Assembly: GCA_029335925.2 (NCBI GenBank)
Contig: JARJMX020000031.1
Span: 1 to 10,316, forward strand
DNA: 10,316 nucleotides
Source of the DNA: Gammaproteobacteria bacterium
GTDB taxonomy: Bacteria; Pseudomonadota; Gammaproteobacteria; Halothiobacillales; Halothiobacillaceae
Direction of reading: 5' to 3'
In this document: positions 1 through 6,172 of the stretch, one piece after another
Numbering within the stretch: position 1 is the stretch's first letter
Layout of the letters: the number at the start of each line of letters is the position of its first letter
Program-made: the position numbers and the translations under genes
Notes under the pieces: generated by a model
Database searches by the model: none
Seen by the model: only the letters and a program-made list of their open reading frames with translations
Told to the model about the DNA's origin: nothing

Positions 1-57
1 CTCTTAAAGCACCTGTCCCTTCGCCTCCAGCTCGTCAACCAGCCCCTTTCGTCGGCA

Positions 58-86
58 TTCAAGGCCATCCTCGTTCGTGGGACAAT
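58..86 (+). promoter_or_regulatory. Candidate sigma-70 type promoter for mfd
   Basis: A weak -35-like TTCAAG (58-63) is followed after a 17-bp spacer by GACAAT (81-86), which matches four of six bases of the -10 consensus. The expected transcription start is at about 92-93, right at the mfd ATG, so an mRNA made here would be almost leaderless. This fits the absence of a clear Shine-Dalgarno site ahead of mfd. The -35 match is poor, and a promoter further upstream outside the window is equally possible. Confidence 0.3.
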
Positions 87-92
87 ACGCGC

Positions 93-3000
93 ATGAAGAC
101 ATCCGCTCACCCTCTCATCACCGCCCCCCTGCCCCTACGCCCGCGCGACCCGCTTTATTGGCGGCGTCCACCGGGCGCGGCCCTCGCCTTCCTGCTGGCG
201 GAAACGGCTAGGCGGCATGAGGGCCCACTGCTGCTGATTACCCCCAGCATGCAGGACGCCTACCGGTTGGAGACCGAACTGGGCTTCTTCCTCGATCAGG
301 CGGAGGTGCCAGTCATGGTGTTTCCAGACACCGAGACCCTGCCTTACGACCTGTTTTCCCCGCATCATGATCTGGTCGCACAAAGGCTCGCGACGCTGGA
401 CCGCCTGCCTGATCTTAAGCGCGGCGTGGTGGTTGTCTCCGTCCCCAATCTGCTGACGCGTCTGCCGCCGACGAACTACGTGCGCGGTCGTACCATCCGA
501 CTCGCCCGCGGTCAGCGGCTGGACGTCGAGGCCTTTCGCCACCGCCTGAACGATGCCGGCTACCGCTTGGTGGCTCAGGTGATGGAGCATGGCGAGTTCG
601 CCGTGCGCGGCGCCATCCTCGACCTGTTCCCCAGCGGCCAGGATCTGCCGGTGCGGGTGGACTTGTTCGACGATGAAATCGAATCACTGCGCCTGTTCGA
701 CCCGGAGACCCAGCGCAGCATCGAGACCATCGAGGTGCTGAATCTGCTGCCCGCGCGGGAGTACCCGCTAGATAAGGACAGCATTCAACAGGCACGCAAG
801 GCCTGGGGACACTATTTCGACACCTCCGGGCGCGACCTCCTTCGCCAACTGCAGCAGGGCCTACCCTTTCCCGGTATCGAATACTATCTACCGCTGTTCT
901 TTGATGGCTTGGCCACCCTGTTCGATTACTTACCCGCCAAGACGATCTGCCTGAGCCTGCCGGGCCTTGAAGCGGCCGCGCACGACTTCTGGCGCGAAGC
1001 ACAGGAGCGTTACGAGCAACGCCGCCACGACCGCGAACGTCCCCTGTTGCCGCCGGAGATGCTGTTCATCTCCCTAGACCAGCTCGGCACCCTGCTGCAC
1101 GAGCGCCTGCAGGTGCGCATCCTCGCTGAGGACGACCCTGCCTTCCCGCAGGCCACAAGCTTCCAAGCCAAACCCCTTCCGGAACTCGGCTGGCAGGCAC
1201 ACGCCGACGATCCAGCCCAAGCTTTGCGCAAGTTCATCTCAAACCTCCAGGGTCGGCTGCTAGTCACCGCCGAGTCCCCCGGTCGGCGCGAGGCCCTCGG
1301 GGATCTGTTACGCCGTCACGGGCTACACTTCGAGACGGTGGAAAGTTGGTCCGCCTTTCTCGCGAGCGACAAGCGCCTTCTGATGACCGTTGCGCCATTG
1401 GAGGAGGGGTTGTATCTCCCCTCGCTCTTAAGCAGAGCCCACGGCGCCCGCACCTCGCAGGGACTTCCAGCAGGGATGCCGGAGGGGGCAGGCTCGCCCC
1501 TAGCCATCGTCACCGAAGCCCAACTCTTCGCCGAGCGCGTGGCCCAGCGGGGCAAGCGGGTCAAACGCACGCGCGATGCCGAGAGCATCATCCACAACCT
1601 CACCGAACTGGCTGAAGGCGCGCCCGTGGTCCACGAGGACCATGGTGTAGGCCGCTACCGTGGCCTGACCGTGCTGGAGGTCGGCGGACTTAAGCAGGAA
1701 TTCCTCACCCTCGAATACGCCGGGGGGGATCGCATCTACGTCCCGGTCACCAACCTGCACCTGATCAGCCGCTACACCGGTGCCAGTCCCGAACACGCGC
1801 CGCTGCACAAACTCGGCTCGGACGCCTGGGACAAGGCCAAGAAAAAGGCGATGGAGCAAACCCGCGATGTCGCCGCGGAGCTTCTTGACCTGTATGCCCG
1901 CCGCGCCGCGCGCAAGGGCCATGCCTTCCAGCTCGACCCCGAGGCCTATGCCCGCTTCGCCGAGGGCTTCCCGTTCGAGGAGACCCCCGACCAGCTCGCC
2001 GCCATCAATGCGGTGATCGAGGACATGACCTCCGGCAAGCCGATGGACCGTGTGGTGTGCGGCGACGTGGGCTTCGGCAAGACCGAGGTCGCCATGCGCG
2101 CGGCGTTCGTGGCTGTGCAGGATGGCCGTCAGGTCGCAGTGCTCGCCCCCACCACCCTGCTTGCCCAGCAGCACCTACGCAATTTCCGCGACCGCTTCGC
2201 CGACTTCGCTGTGCGCATCGAGGGCCTCTCCCGCTTCACCGCCGGCAAGGAAACCAGACAGGTGCTGGAGGATTTGGCCGCAGGCAAGATCGACATCATC
2301 ATCGGCACCCACAAGCTCATCTCGCCCGAGGTGCGCTTTAAGAACCTGGGCTTGGTCATCATCGATGAGGAACAGCGCTTTGGCGTGCGCCACAAGGAGC
2401 AGCTCAAGAACCTGCGCGCCGAGGTGGACCTGTTGACCATGACCGCCACCCCCATCCCGCGCACCCTCAACATGGCGCTCTCCGGCCTGCGTGAGCTGTC
2501 CATTATCGCCACCCCGCCCAAGGAGCGCCTGGCGGTGAAGACCCTGCTGACGCCATGGGACACCGGGCTGATCCGTGAGGCCATCCTGCGCGAGCTTAAA
2601 CGCGGCGGGCAGGTGTACTTCCTGCACAACGAGGTCGATTCCATCGAGCGCATGACCCGCGAGCTCTCCGAGCTGATCCCCGAGGCACGCATCCGTTACG
2701 CCCACGGGCAGATGCCGGAAAAGGAGCTTGAGCAAGTCATGGCCGACTTTTACCACCATCGTTTTAACGTCCTGGTCTCGACCACCATCATCGAATCCGG
2801 CATTGATATCCCCAGCGCCAACACCATCCTCATTAACCGTGCCGACAAGCTGGGGCTTGCACAATTGCACCAGCTTCGTGGCCGAGTTGGCCGTTCCCAC
2901 CACCGCGCCTACTGCTACCTCATCACTCCGCCCAAGGGGGCGATGACGCCGGACGCCGTCAAGCGGCTGGAGGCGATCGAAAAGCTGGAGGATCTGGGTG

Positions 3001-3626
3001 TGGGCTTCACCCTCGCCACACATGATCTTGAGATCCGCGGCGCCGGGGAGCTTCTGGGCGAGGCACAGAGCGGGCAGATGAACGAGGTTGGCTTTACCCT
3101 CTACATGGAACTGTTGGACCGTGCGGTCCGGGCCCTTAAGTCCGGCAAGCAACCCGAGCTGATGCAGCCCTTGCGCCACGGCGTGGAGGTAGACCTGCGC
3201 CTGCCCGCCCTGTTGCCGGAGGACTACGTGGCGGATGTGCACGCCCGTCTGATCCTCTACAAGCGCATCGCAAGCCTCACCACAGAGCAAGAACTGAACG
3301 AGATGCGCGTCGAGCTGATCGACCGCTTTGGCCTTTTGCCACCCGCCACGCAGAATCTCCTGCGTCAGGCTTTGCTTCGCATCCGCGCGCAAAAACTCGG
3401 CATCCGCAAGCTCGAAGCCGCACCAAACGGTGGCCGCATTCTGTTCGACCCCCAACCGCCGATCGATCCCATGACCATCGTCCATCTGATGCAGAGGGAG
3501 CCCAAGACCTATCAACTTGGCGGGCAGGATGCCCTGCGGTTCACCGCACCGCTAGAGGATGCCGACAAGCGATTCGGGTTCATTGAGCGCCTGCTTACCG
3601 AGCTCGAGCAGGGCCTGATACGATGA
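93..3626 (+). CDS. mfd: Transcription-repair coupling factor Mfd
   Basis: Mfd is a cytoplasmic ATP-driven DNA translocase that pushes stalled RNA polymerase off DNA lesions and recruits UvrA to start nucleotide excision repair. At 1177 residues it is slightly longer than the E. coli protein (about 1148). The N-terminal UvrB-like module is recognisable, with the conserved run MEHGEFAVRGAILDLFP at 164-180. The CarD-like RNA polymerase-interacting domain begins near residue 509 (PVVHEDHGVGRY). The helicase core has Walker A GDVGFGKT (657-664), DEEQ (758-761), TATPIPRT (784-791) and QLRGRVGR (927-934). A TRG-type segment (HDLEIRGAGELLG) lies near 975-990, followed by a normal C-terminal domain. 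The frame is open to the window edge, but ATG at 93 is the only start in it here and gives an N-terminus in register with E. coli. No good ribosome binding site precedes it. Residues 444-469 look like an added linker. The stop overlaps the next gene in ATGA. Confidence 0.98.
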   Translation: MKTSAHPLITAPLPLRPRDPLYWRRPPGAALAFLLAETARRHEGPLLLITPSMQDAYRLETELGFFLDQAEVPVMVFPDTETLPYDLFSPHHDLVAQRLATLDRLPDLKRGVVVVSVPNLLTRLPPTNYVRGRTIRLARGQRLDVEAFRHRLNDAGYRLVAQVMEHGEFAVRGAILDLFPSGQDLPVRVDLFDDEIESLRLFDPETQRSIETIEVLNLLPAREYPLDKDSIQQARKAWGHYFDTSGRDLLRQLQQGLPFPGIEYYLPLFFDGLATLFDYLPAKTICLSLPGLEAAAHDFWREAQERYEQRRHDRERPLLPPEMLFISLDQLGTLLHERLQVRILAEDDPAFPQATSFQAKPLPELGWQAHADDPAQALRKFISNLQGRLLVTAESPGRREALGDLLRRHGLHFETVESWSAFLASDKRLLMTVAPLEEGLYLPSLLSRAHGARTSQGLPAGMPEGAGSPLAIVTEAQLFAERVAQRGKRVKRTRDAESIIHNLTELAEGAPVVHEDHGVGRYRGLTVLEVGGLKQEFLTLEYAGGDRIYVPVTNLHLISRYTGASPEHAPLHKLGSDAWDKAKKKAMEQTRDVAAELLDLYARRAARKGHAFQLDPEAYARFAEGFPFEETPDQLAAINAVIEDMTSGKPMDRVVCGDVGFGKTEVAMRAAFVAVQDGRQVAVLAPTTLLAQQHLRNFRDRFADFAVRIEGLSRFTAGKETRQVLEDLAAGKIDIIIGTHKLISPEVRFKNLGLVIIDEEQRFGVRHKEQLKNLRAEVDLLTMTATPIPRTLNMALSGLRELSIIATPPKERLAVKTLLTPWDTGLIREAILRELKRGGQVYFLHNEVDSIERMTRELSELIPEARIRYAHGQMPEKELEQVMADFYHHRFNVLVSTTIIESGIDIPSANTILINRADKLGLAQLHQLRGRVGRSHHRAYCYLITPPKGAMTPDAVKRLEAIEKLEDLGVGFTLATHDLEIRGAGELLGEAQSGQMNEVGFTLYMELLDRAVRALKSGKQPELMQPLRHGVEVDLRLPALLPEDYVADVHARLILYKRIASLTTEQELNEMRVELIDRFGLLPPATQNLLRQALLRIRAQKLGIRKLEAAPNGGRILFDPQPPIDPMTIVHLMQREPKTYQLGGQDALRFTAPLEDADKRFGFIERLLTELEQGLIR

Positions 3627-4051
3627 CCAGCCAGCCCGCCGGCCTCATCCGCCGCCTTGGCGCGCTGTTCTACGATTGGCTACTGATCCTCGCCCTGTGG
3701 TTCGTGCTGACCGCATTGCTACTCCCCCTCACCGGGGGAGAGGCCCTGCCCGAACAAGGCCCCTGGCACTGGGCTTACCAAGCCTTACTCGGGCTCTCCG
3801 CCCTTGGCTTCTACCTGGGCTTCTGGCGCAAAGGCGGACAGACCCTCGGTATGCGCGCCTGGCGGGTGCGACTGGTGGATGAGGCGGGCCGGACACCGAG
3901 CGTACACGCCATGTTGGTTCGCGCCTTTTGGGCGCTGCCAAGCTGGGGCCTCGGTGGACTAGGCGTCCTTGCCATGCTCCTTGACCCCAAGCGGCGAGCC
4001 CTGCAGGATCGGCTGAGCGGTACGCGACTGATCGTGGACAGGATCCGATGA
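3623..4051 (+). CDS. RDD family small integral membrane protein
   Basis: This is a 142-residue inner-membrane protein with three hydrophobic segments at about 16-36, 51-67 and 103-120. The family signature is visible. An Arg pair (10-11) and Asp18 sit in the first segment (RRLGALFYDW), the middle carries the typical GGQTLGMRAWRVRLVD stretch, and the end has LDPKRRALQDRLSGT with Asp121 and Asp129. RDD proteins are widespread and mostly uncharacterised; some relatives have been linked to ion transport, but nothing here allows a substrate to be assigned. The start codon overlaps the mfd stop (ATGA) with a modest AGGG upstream, so it is probably translationally coupled to mfd. It overlaps the following gene in the same way. 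Confidence 0.9.
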   Translation: MTSQPAGLIRRLGALFYDWLLILALWFVLTALLLPLTGGEALPEQGPWHWAYQALLGLSALGFYLGFWRKGGQTLGMRAWRVRLVDEAGRTPSVHAMLVRAFWALPSWGLGGLGVLAMLLDPKRRALQDRLSGTRLIVDRIR

Positions 4052-4509
4052 GCGAAAGCCAAGAAAAAATCTACCGCTATGGCCGTGGCGGCAGCGACCC
4101 GGAGCACCAGGCCCATCAGGCCGACATCCAGGCCCTGTTTGCCGGGCACAAGTCACTGCGTCGAGTCACGGAACAGCTACCGAACGGCATCCGGGCGTGC
4201 ACCATGAGCGATGATCCCGCCCTGGCCCTGATCCTGCGCCGTCATGCCGCGGATATGAAGGCACGCTTCGCCAAGGGCCGGGCGATCCGCTCCTGGGACC
4301 CACTGTTCGCCAAGCTGTTCGAGCAGCGCGAGAAGATCCAAGTGGCGCTCTCCGAGCGGGAGGATGGAATATGCGCGGAGCTGACCACCAATGATCCGGC
4401 CCTCGTACCGCTGATCCTTGCCCACGATGCCACGCTGCACCGCTTCATCCAGGAAGGCAGCGCCCGTGCGGAGGACGCCTCCCCCATGCCGGAGGCCCAG
4501 CGGGTGTAG
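4048..4509 (+). CDS. Uncharacterised protein with a 48-residue tandem duplication
   Basis: This 153-residue soluble protein has no signal peptide or membrane segment. Residues 30-77 and 90-137 align without gaps at an offset of 60. Both copies share LF at the start, a GI-x-A pair (47-50 and 107-110), DPAL (56-59 and 116-119), a His (66 and 126) and a closing Gly (77 and 137). Between the copies lies IRSWDPLFAKLF, which repeats the DP-L theme. I recall related proteobacterial proteins with a 'TSDDPxVxxLIxxHAxxM' pattern in two copies, always called hypothetical. The spaced histidines (20, 23, 34, 66, 126, 131) could suggest metal or haem binding, but that is only inference. The gene starts inside the RDD gene's stop (ATGA), with AGGA at 4040-4043 as ribosome binding site. 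It is probably the last gene of the mfd transcription unit. Confidence 0.8.
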   Translation: MSESQEKIYRYGRGGSDPEHQAHQADIQALFAGHKSLRRVTEQLPNGIRACTMSDDPALALILRRHAADMKARFAKGRAIRSWDPLFAKLFEQREKIQVALSEREDGICAELTTNDPALVPLILAHDATLHRFIQEGSARAEDASPMPEAQRV

Positions 4510-4517
4510 GAATACTT

Positions 4518-4535
4518 CCGGTGCGAGAGCATCGG
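4518..4535 (+). terminator. Hairpin after the mfd gene set, possible terminator
   Basis: CCGGTGC (4518-4524) and GCATCGG (4529-4535) form a 7-bp stem with one G-U pair, closed by a GAGA tetraloop of GNRA type. It begins 9 bases after the stop of the 153-residue gene and lies between convergent reading frames. No T-run follows (CTTGGGG instead), so this is not a classical intrinsic terminator. It may be a 3'-end stabiliser or a rho-dependent end. Confidence 0.3.
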
Positions 4536-4575
4536 CTTGGGGTGGGACTCCTATAGGGCGCGAGACGGCGGTGGT

Positions 4576-4878
4576 TCAGGCAAACAGGTCGATGCCGCCA
4601 GACCTCACTGGGTATTCGCTGCTTCTGGCTGGGGCCTCGGCTCCAACCTCAGCGTTATTTCTTGTGCTCCATGAACTGCTGCCGCTCCCCCCCTGGCCGC
4701 TGAAGCCCTGCGCATTCTGGCCCTGCGGCTGGCCGACGTTCACGTTGACCTGAGTGAACCCCTGGTCAGCCAGCATTTCACGCAGCCGCGGCAGCGCCGC
4801 CTCGATGGCCTCGCGGGTCAGCGCGTGGGCCGCACTGAAATGCACGTTAGCCTCGTTGCCGCGCAGTTCGATCAAGAC
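4576..4878 (-). pseudogene. fliK: fliK remnant: C-terminal domain of flagellar hook-length control protein
   Basis: About 100 codons on the minus strand match the C-terminal Flg_hook domain of FliK, which acts at the flagellar export gate to switch substrate class when the hook reaches full length. The domain core is visible: VLIELRGNEANVHFSA, then ALTREAIEAALPRLREMLADQG, then FTQVNVNVG, followed by the Gln/Gly/Ser-rich tail and the typical ending GGIDLFA. FliK proteins usually have several hundred residues, and everything before this domain is absent. An in-frame TAG (4881-4879) lies immediately upstream. The only available start (TTG at 4875) has no Shine-Dalgarno site and would begin inside a beta strand of the domain. 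No other flagellar gene is intact nearby. I read it as a relic left by deletion; the domain itself shows no internal stop, so the loss may be recent. Confidence 0.75.
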
Positions 4879-5007
4879 CTATGGAGAGATTGAATCGATC
4901 GCGCCTCCATTCGCTTCAGCGATTCCAGCTTCTTGCCACCGGCGCTGCCCATTAGCCATTAGGATGCGGTCCATCAGGCTCTCTGCCCGATCCTTGCCCA
5001 GCGCCCA
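4879..5007 (-). other. Unidentified short coding-like fragment, in frame with the fliK remnant
   Basis: On the minus strand, in the same frame as the fliK remnant and ending at TAG 4881-4879, an open stretch translates to about 42 residues. It includes ALGKDRAESLMDRILMANG and, after a further QRRWQEAG, the run IAEANGGAIDSISP. The residue composition looks like a real, charged helical protein segment. An ATG at 4974 could start a 31-residue product, but it has no convincing ribosome binding site. It overlaps the end of the GAF-like fragment by one frame. It may be part of another lost gene or the frameshifted continuation of the GAF-like gene. I could not assign it to a family. Confidence 0.3.
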
Positions 5008-5257
5008 AAAAGGCAAGCTCCTCCTTCCCTACCTTAAGGTGCAGACCATCAAAGGGAATCACCTTGTGGACCTGTTCAGCGAACAGGCGCACCAGGGGTT
5101 CCAGTTCCAGGGTGCTGCTTAGCTGGCGGCTCAGGCTGAACATGGCCTGCTGCCGACGCTGTTCAAGCTGTGCCCCGGCCATGGCCTTACGGTAAGACCG
5201 CAAATCGCGCACTGGCATGGGGCGGCGGAAAAGGGCGGATGTCATATTCAGGCTCAT
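4952..5257 (-). pseudogene. 5' fragment of a GAF-like sensor or diguanylate cyclase type gene
   Basis: From ATG 5257 the frame gives 101 residues: a basic N-terminus, a probable helix or coiled coil (AQLEQRRQQAMFSLSRQLSS) and then LELEPLVRLFAEQVHKVIPFDGLHL. The last stretch is typical of the start of a GAF domain as found ahead of GGDEF domains. The frame then reaches TAA (4954-4952) after about 30 residues of uncertain homology, so the rest of the GAF domain and any output domain are missing. The start is well supported: AGGAGG complements plus-strand 5265-5270, seven bases from the ATG, and a sigma-54-like promoter lies upstream. The frame is also open a little further upstream, but that part has no support. 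Translation signals are intact while the body is lost, as expected for a recent 3' deletion. The output domain, and so any cyclic di-GMP activity, is unknown. Confidence 0.6.
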
Positions 5258-5275
5258 GGGAAGACCTCCTGGCAG

Positions 5276-5290
5276 CCCCGTAGTCCGGGG
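5276..5290 (-). other. Leader hairpin before the Shine-Dalgarno of the GAF-like fragment
   Basis: CCCCG (5276-5280) and CGGGG (5286-5290) pair perfectly around a 5-base loop. On the minus strand this hairpin lies within the predicted leader, five bases before the AGGAGG site. It could influence ribosome access or mRNA stability. It does not match a riboswitch I recognise. Confidence 0.35.
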
Positions 5291-5304
5291 TATTGACCGA
5301 CACC

Positions 5305-5322
5305 ATGCGAGATTCGTGCCAA
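5305..5322 (-). promoter_or_regulatory. Sigma-54 (RpoN) -24/-12 promoter
   Basis: The minus strand reads TTGGCACGAATCTCGCAT from 5322 to 5305. Consensus is YTGGCACG-N4-TTGCW, so the -24 block is perfect and the -12 block (TCGCAT) has one mismatch outside the essential GC. The GG (5320-5319) and GC (5308-5307) are 12 bases apart, the exact spacing RpoN needs. Transcription would start near 5295, giving a leader of about 38 bases that holds a hairpin and the AGGAGG of the GAF-like fragment. RpoN promoters drive many flagellar genes in Gammaproteobacteria, which fits the fliK relic downstream. I found no obvious activator-binding repeats upstream. Confidence 0.6.
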
Positions 5323-5364
5323 GACCCATGAGAGCGCGTCAGCATAAGCTTCTTTGACTGGAAC

Positions 5365-5385
5365 GCACATCCCCCATGGATGTGC
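5365..5385. other. Perfect hairpin between tsaB and the GAF-like fragment
   Basis: GCACATCC (5365-5372) and GGATGTGC (5378-5385) form an 8-bp perfect stem with a 5-base loop. It lies about 30 bases after the tsaB stop and about 45 bases upstream of the sigma-54 promoter. There is no T-run on either side. It could mark the tsaB 3' end or serve as a protein-binding palindrome; the sequence does not decide. Confidence 0.35.
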
Positions 5386-5414
5386 CATGCGCCAAAAAGC
5401 CGACGGCCTGCGTT

Positions 5415-6101
5415 TCAGACCGACTTCGGTTTTTCCGCCACCCGATCGCGCAGATAAACCGGCTGAGCCGCCTCTGCCGGCAACAAGCCACCATGACGGG
5501 CAAGGTACGCCCCGATGAGAGCCACATCGTGCGCGCGCGGCAGGAGGTGCCCATCACGTCCCGACTCGATGCTTGCAAAACGCGGGGTGAGGATAGCCTC
5601 ATAGGCGAGCCAGCCGTGACCGGCAGCGAACCAGCCGGTGCCCGATGGCAGCGGGGCCGCGGCGGGTGGGATCACCTGCTCCACCCCCTCCGGACGCGTC
5701 TGCCCCATTCCATCCACATGCCAAGCCCCCCAGTAAACCTCGTGCATTCGGGCATCCAGCACCGCCAACACGCGCTTCGCGCCATGCAGACGCCAGGCCG
5801 CATGGGCCAGAGCGGCGAGACTGGAAACCGGCACCACCGGCAGCTCGGCGCCGAAGGCCAGCCCCTGGGTCACGCCAGCCGCGACACGCAAACCAGTGAA
5901 GGCCCCCGGCCCGCGCCCGAAGGCAATGCCATCCAATTGACGCAGGCTTGCCCCTGCAGTGGCCAGCAGGCGCTCGACCATCGGCAGGATGAGTTGGGTA
6001 TGCTGCCGGGGCGCAAGTGCATACTCTTCCAGCACCTGGCCGTCGATCAGCAGGGCGGCGGAACAGGCCTCGGTCGAGGTATCGATGGCAAGAAGCTTCA
6101 C
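5415..6101 (-). CDS. tsaB: tRNA threonylcarbamoyladenosine biosynthesis protein TsaB
   Basis: TsaB is the non-catalytic partner that forms a heterodimer with TsaD and, with TsaE and TsaC/Sua5, installs t6A at position 37 of ANN-decoding tRNAs in the cytoplasm. The GTG at 6101 gives VKLLAIDTSTEACSAALL, the standard N-terminal beta strand of this ASKHA-fold family, and a protein of 228 residues, the usual length. PRQHTQLILP (31-40) and FGRGPGAFTGLR (61-72) are family hallmarks, and the C-terminal PVYLRDRVAEKP is typical. The frame is open to an ATG at 6161, but the 20 extra residues have no homology, so I prefer the GTG, with TGAGG about nine bases upstream. The gene follows pgi by 71 bp and is probably partly read through from it; a weak promoter of its own may lie in the gap. 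Confidence 0.95.
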   Translation of the reverse strand: MKLLAIDTSTEACSAALLIDGQVLEEYALAPRQHTQLILPMVERLLATAGASLRQLDGIAFGRGPGAFTGLRVAAGVTQGLAFGAELPVVPVSSLAALAHAAWRLHGAKRVLAVLDARMHEVYWGAWHVDGMGQTRPEGVEQVIPPAAAPLPSGTGWFAAGHGWLAYEAILTPRFASIESGRDGHLLPRAHDVALIGAYLARHGGLLPAEAAQPVYLRDRVAEKPKSV

Positions 6102-6124
6102 GGCTTGAGCCTCATCAAGATGAA

Positions 6125-6144
6125 GGGGCGCATTGTAGCGCCCC
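6125..6144 (-). promoter_or_regulatory. Inverted repeat enclosing a -10-like box, upstream of tsaB
   Basis: On the minus strand GGGGCGC-TACAAT-GCGCCCC is a perfect 7-bp inverted repeat whose 6-base centre matches five of six positions of the -10 consensus. A start near 6125 would leave a leader of about 24 bases before the tsaB GTG. No good -35 lies at 16-18 bp. The same sequence could instead fold as a GC-rich hairpin at the pgi 3' end, but TTCATCTT follows rather than a T-run. Promoter, attenuating hairpin and operator are all possible. Confidence 0.3.
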
Positions 6145-6172
6145 CACTTGGTGCTCCTCACAATCCGGATGA

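Noticed and set aside
1..65. Start of a divergent minus-strand gene at about 65
   Set aside because: ATG with an open frame to the window edge exists, but the ribosome binding site is too close and the roughly 21 residues are Arg/Trp-rich and unrecognisable.
1..92. 3' end of an upstream plus-strand gene overlapping mfd in ATGA
   Set aside because: Frame 1 is open from the edge to TGA at 94-96, but the 31 codons have no recognisable protein character, so I cannot support a gene.
2175..3515. 446-codon open frame on the minus strand inside mfd
   Set aside because: It is the complement of strongly conserved Mfd helicase coding sequence, has no family resemblance, and long antisense frames are expected in GC-rich genes with this codon bias.
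4418..5122. Plus-strand frames across the fliK and GAF-like relics
   Set aside because: Their translations are Ser/Arg/Pro-rich with no family resemblance, whereas the minus strand carries recognisable FliK and GAF-like sequence.
5258..5430. Cyclic di-GMP riboswitch ahead of the GAF-like fragment
   Set aside because: ACGCA and GCC pieces near the tsaB stop loosely recall the GEMM motif, but the conserved core order and tetraloop receptor are absent, and the site lies upstream of the predicted sigma-54 start.
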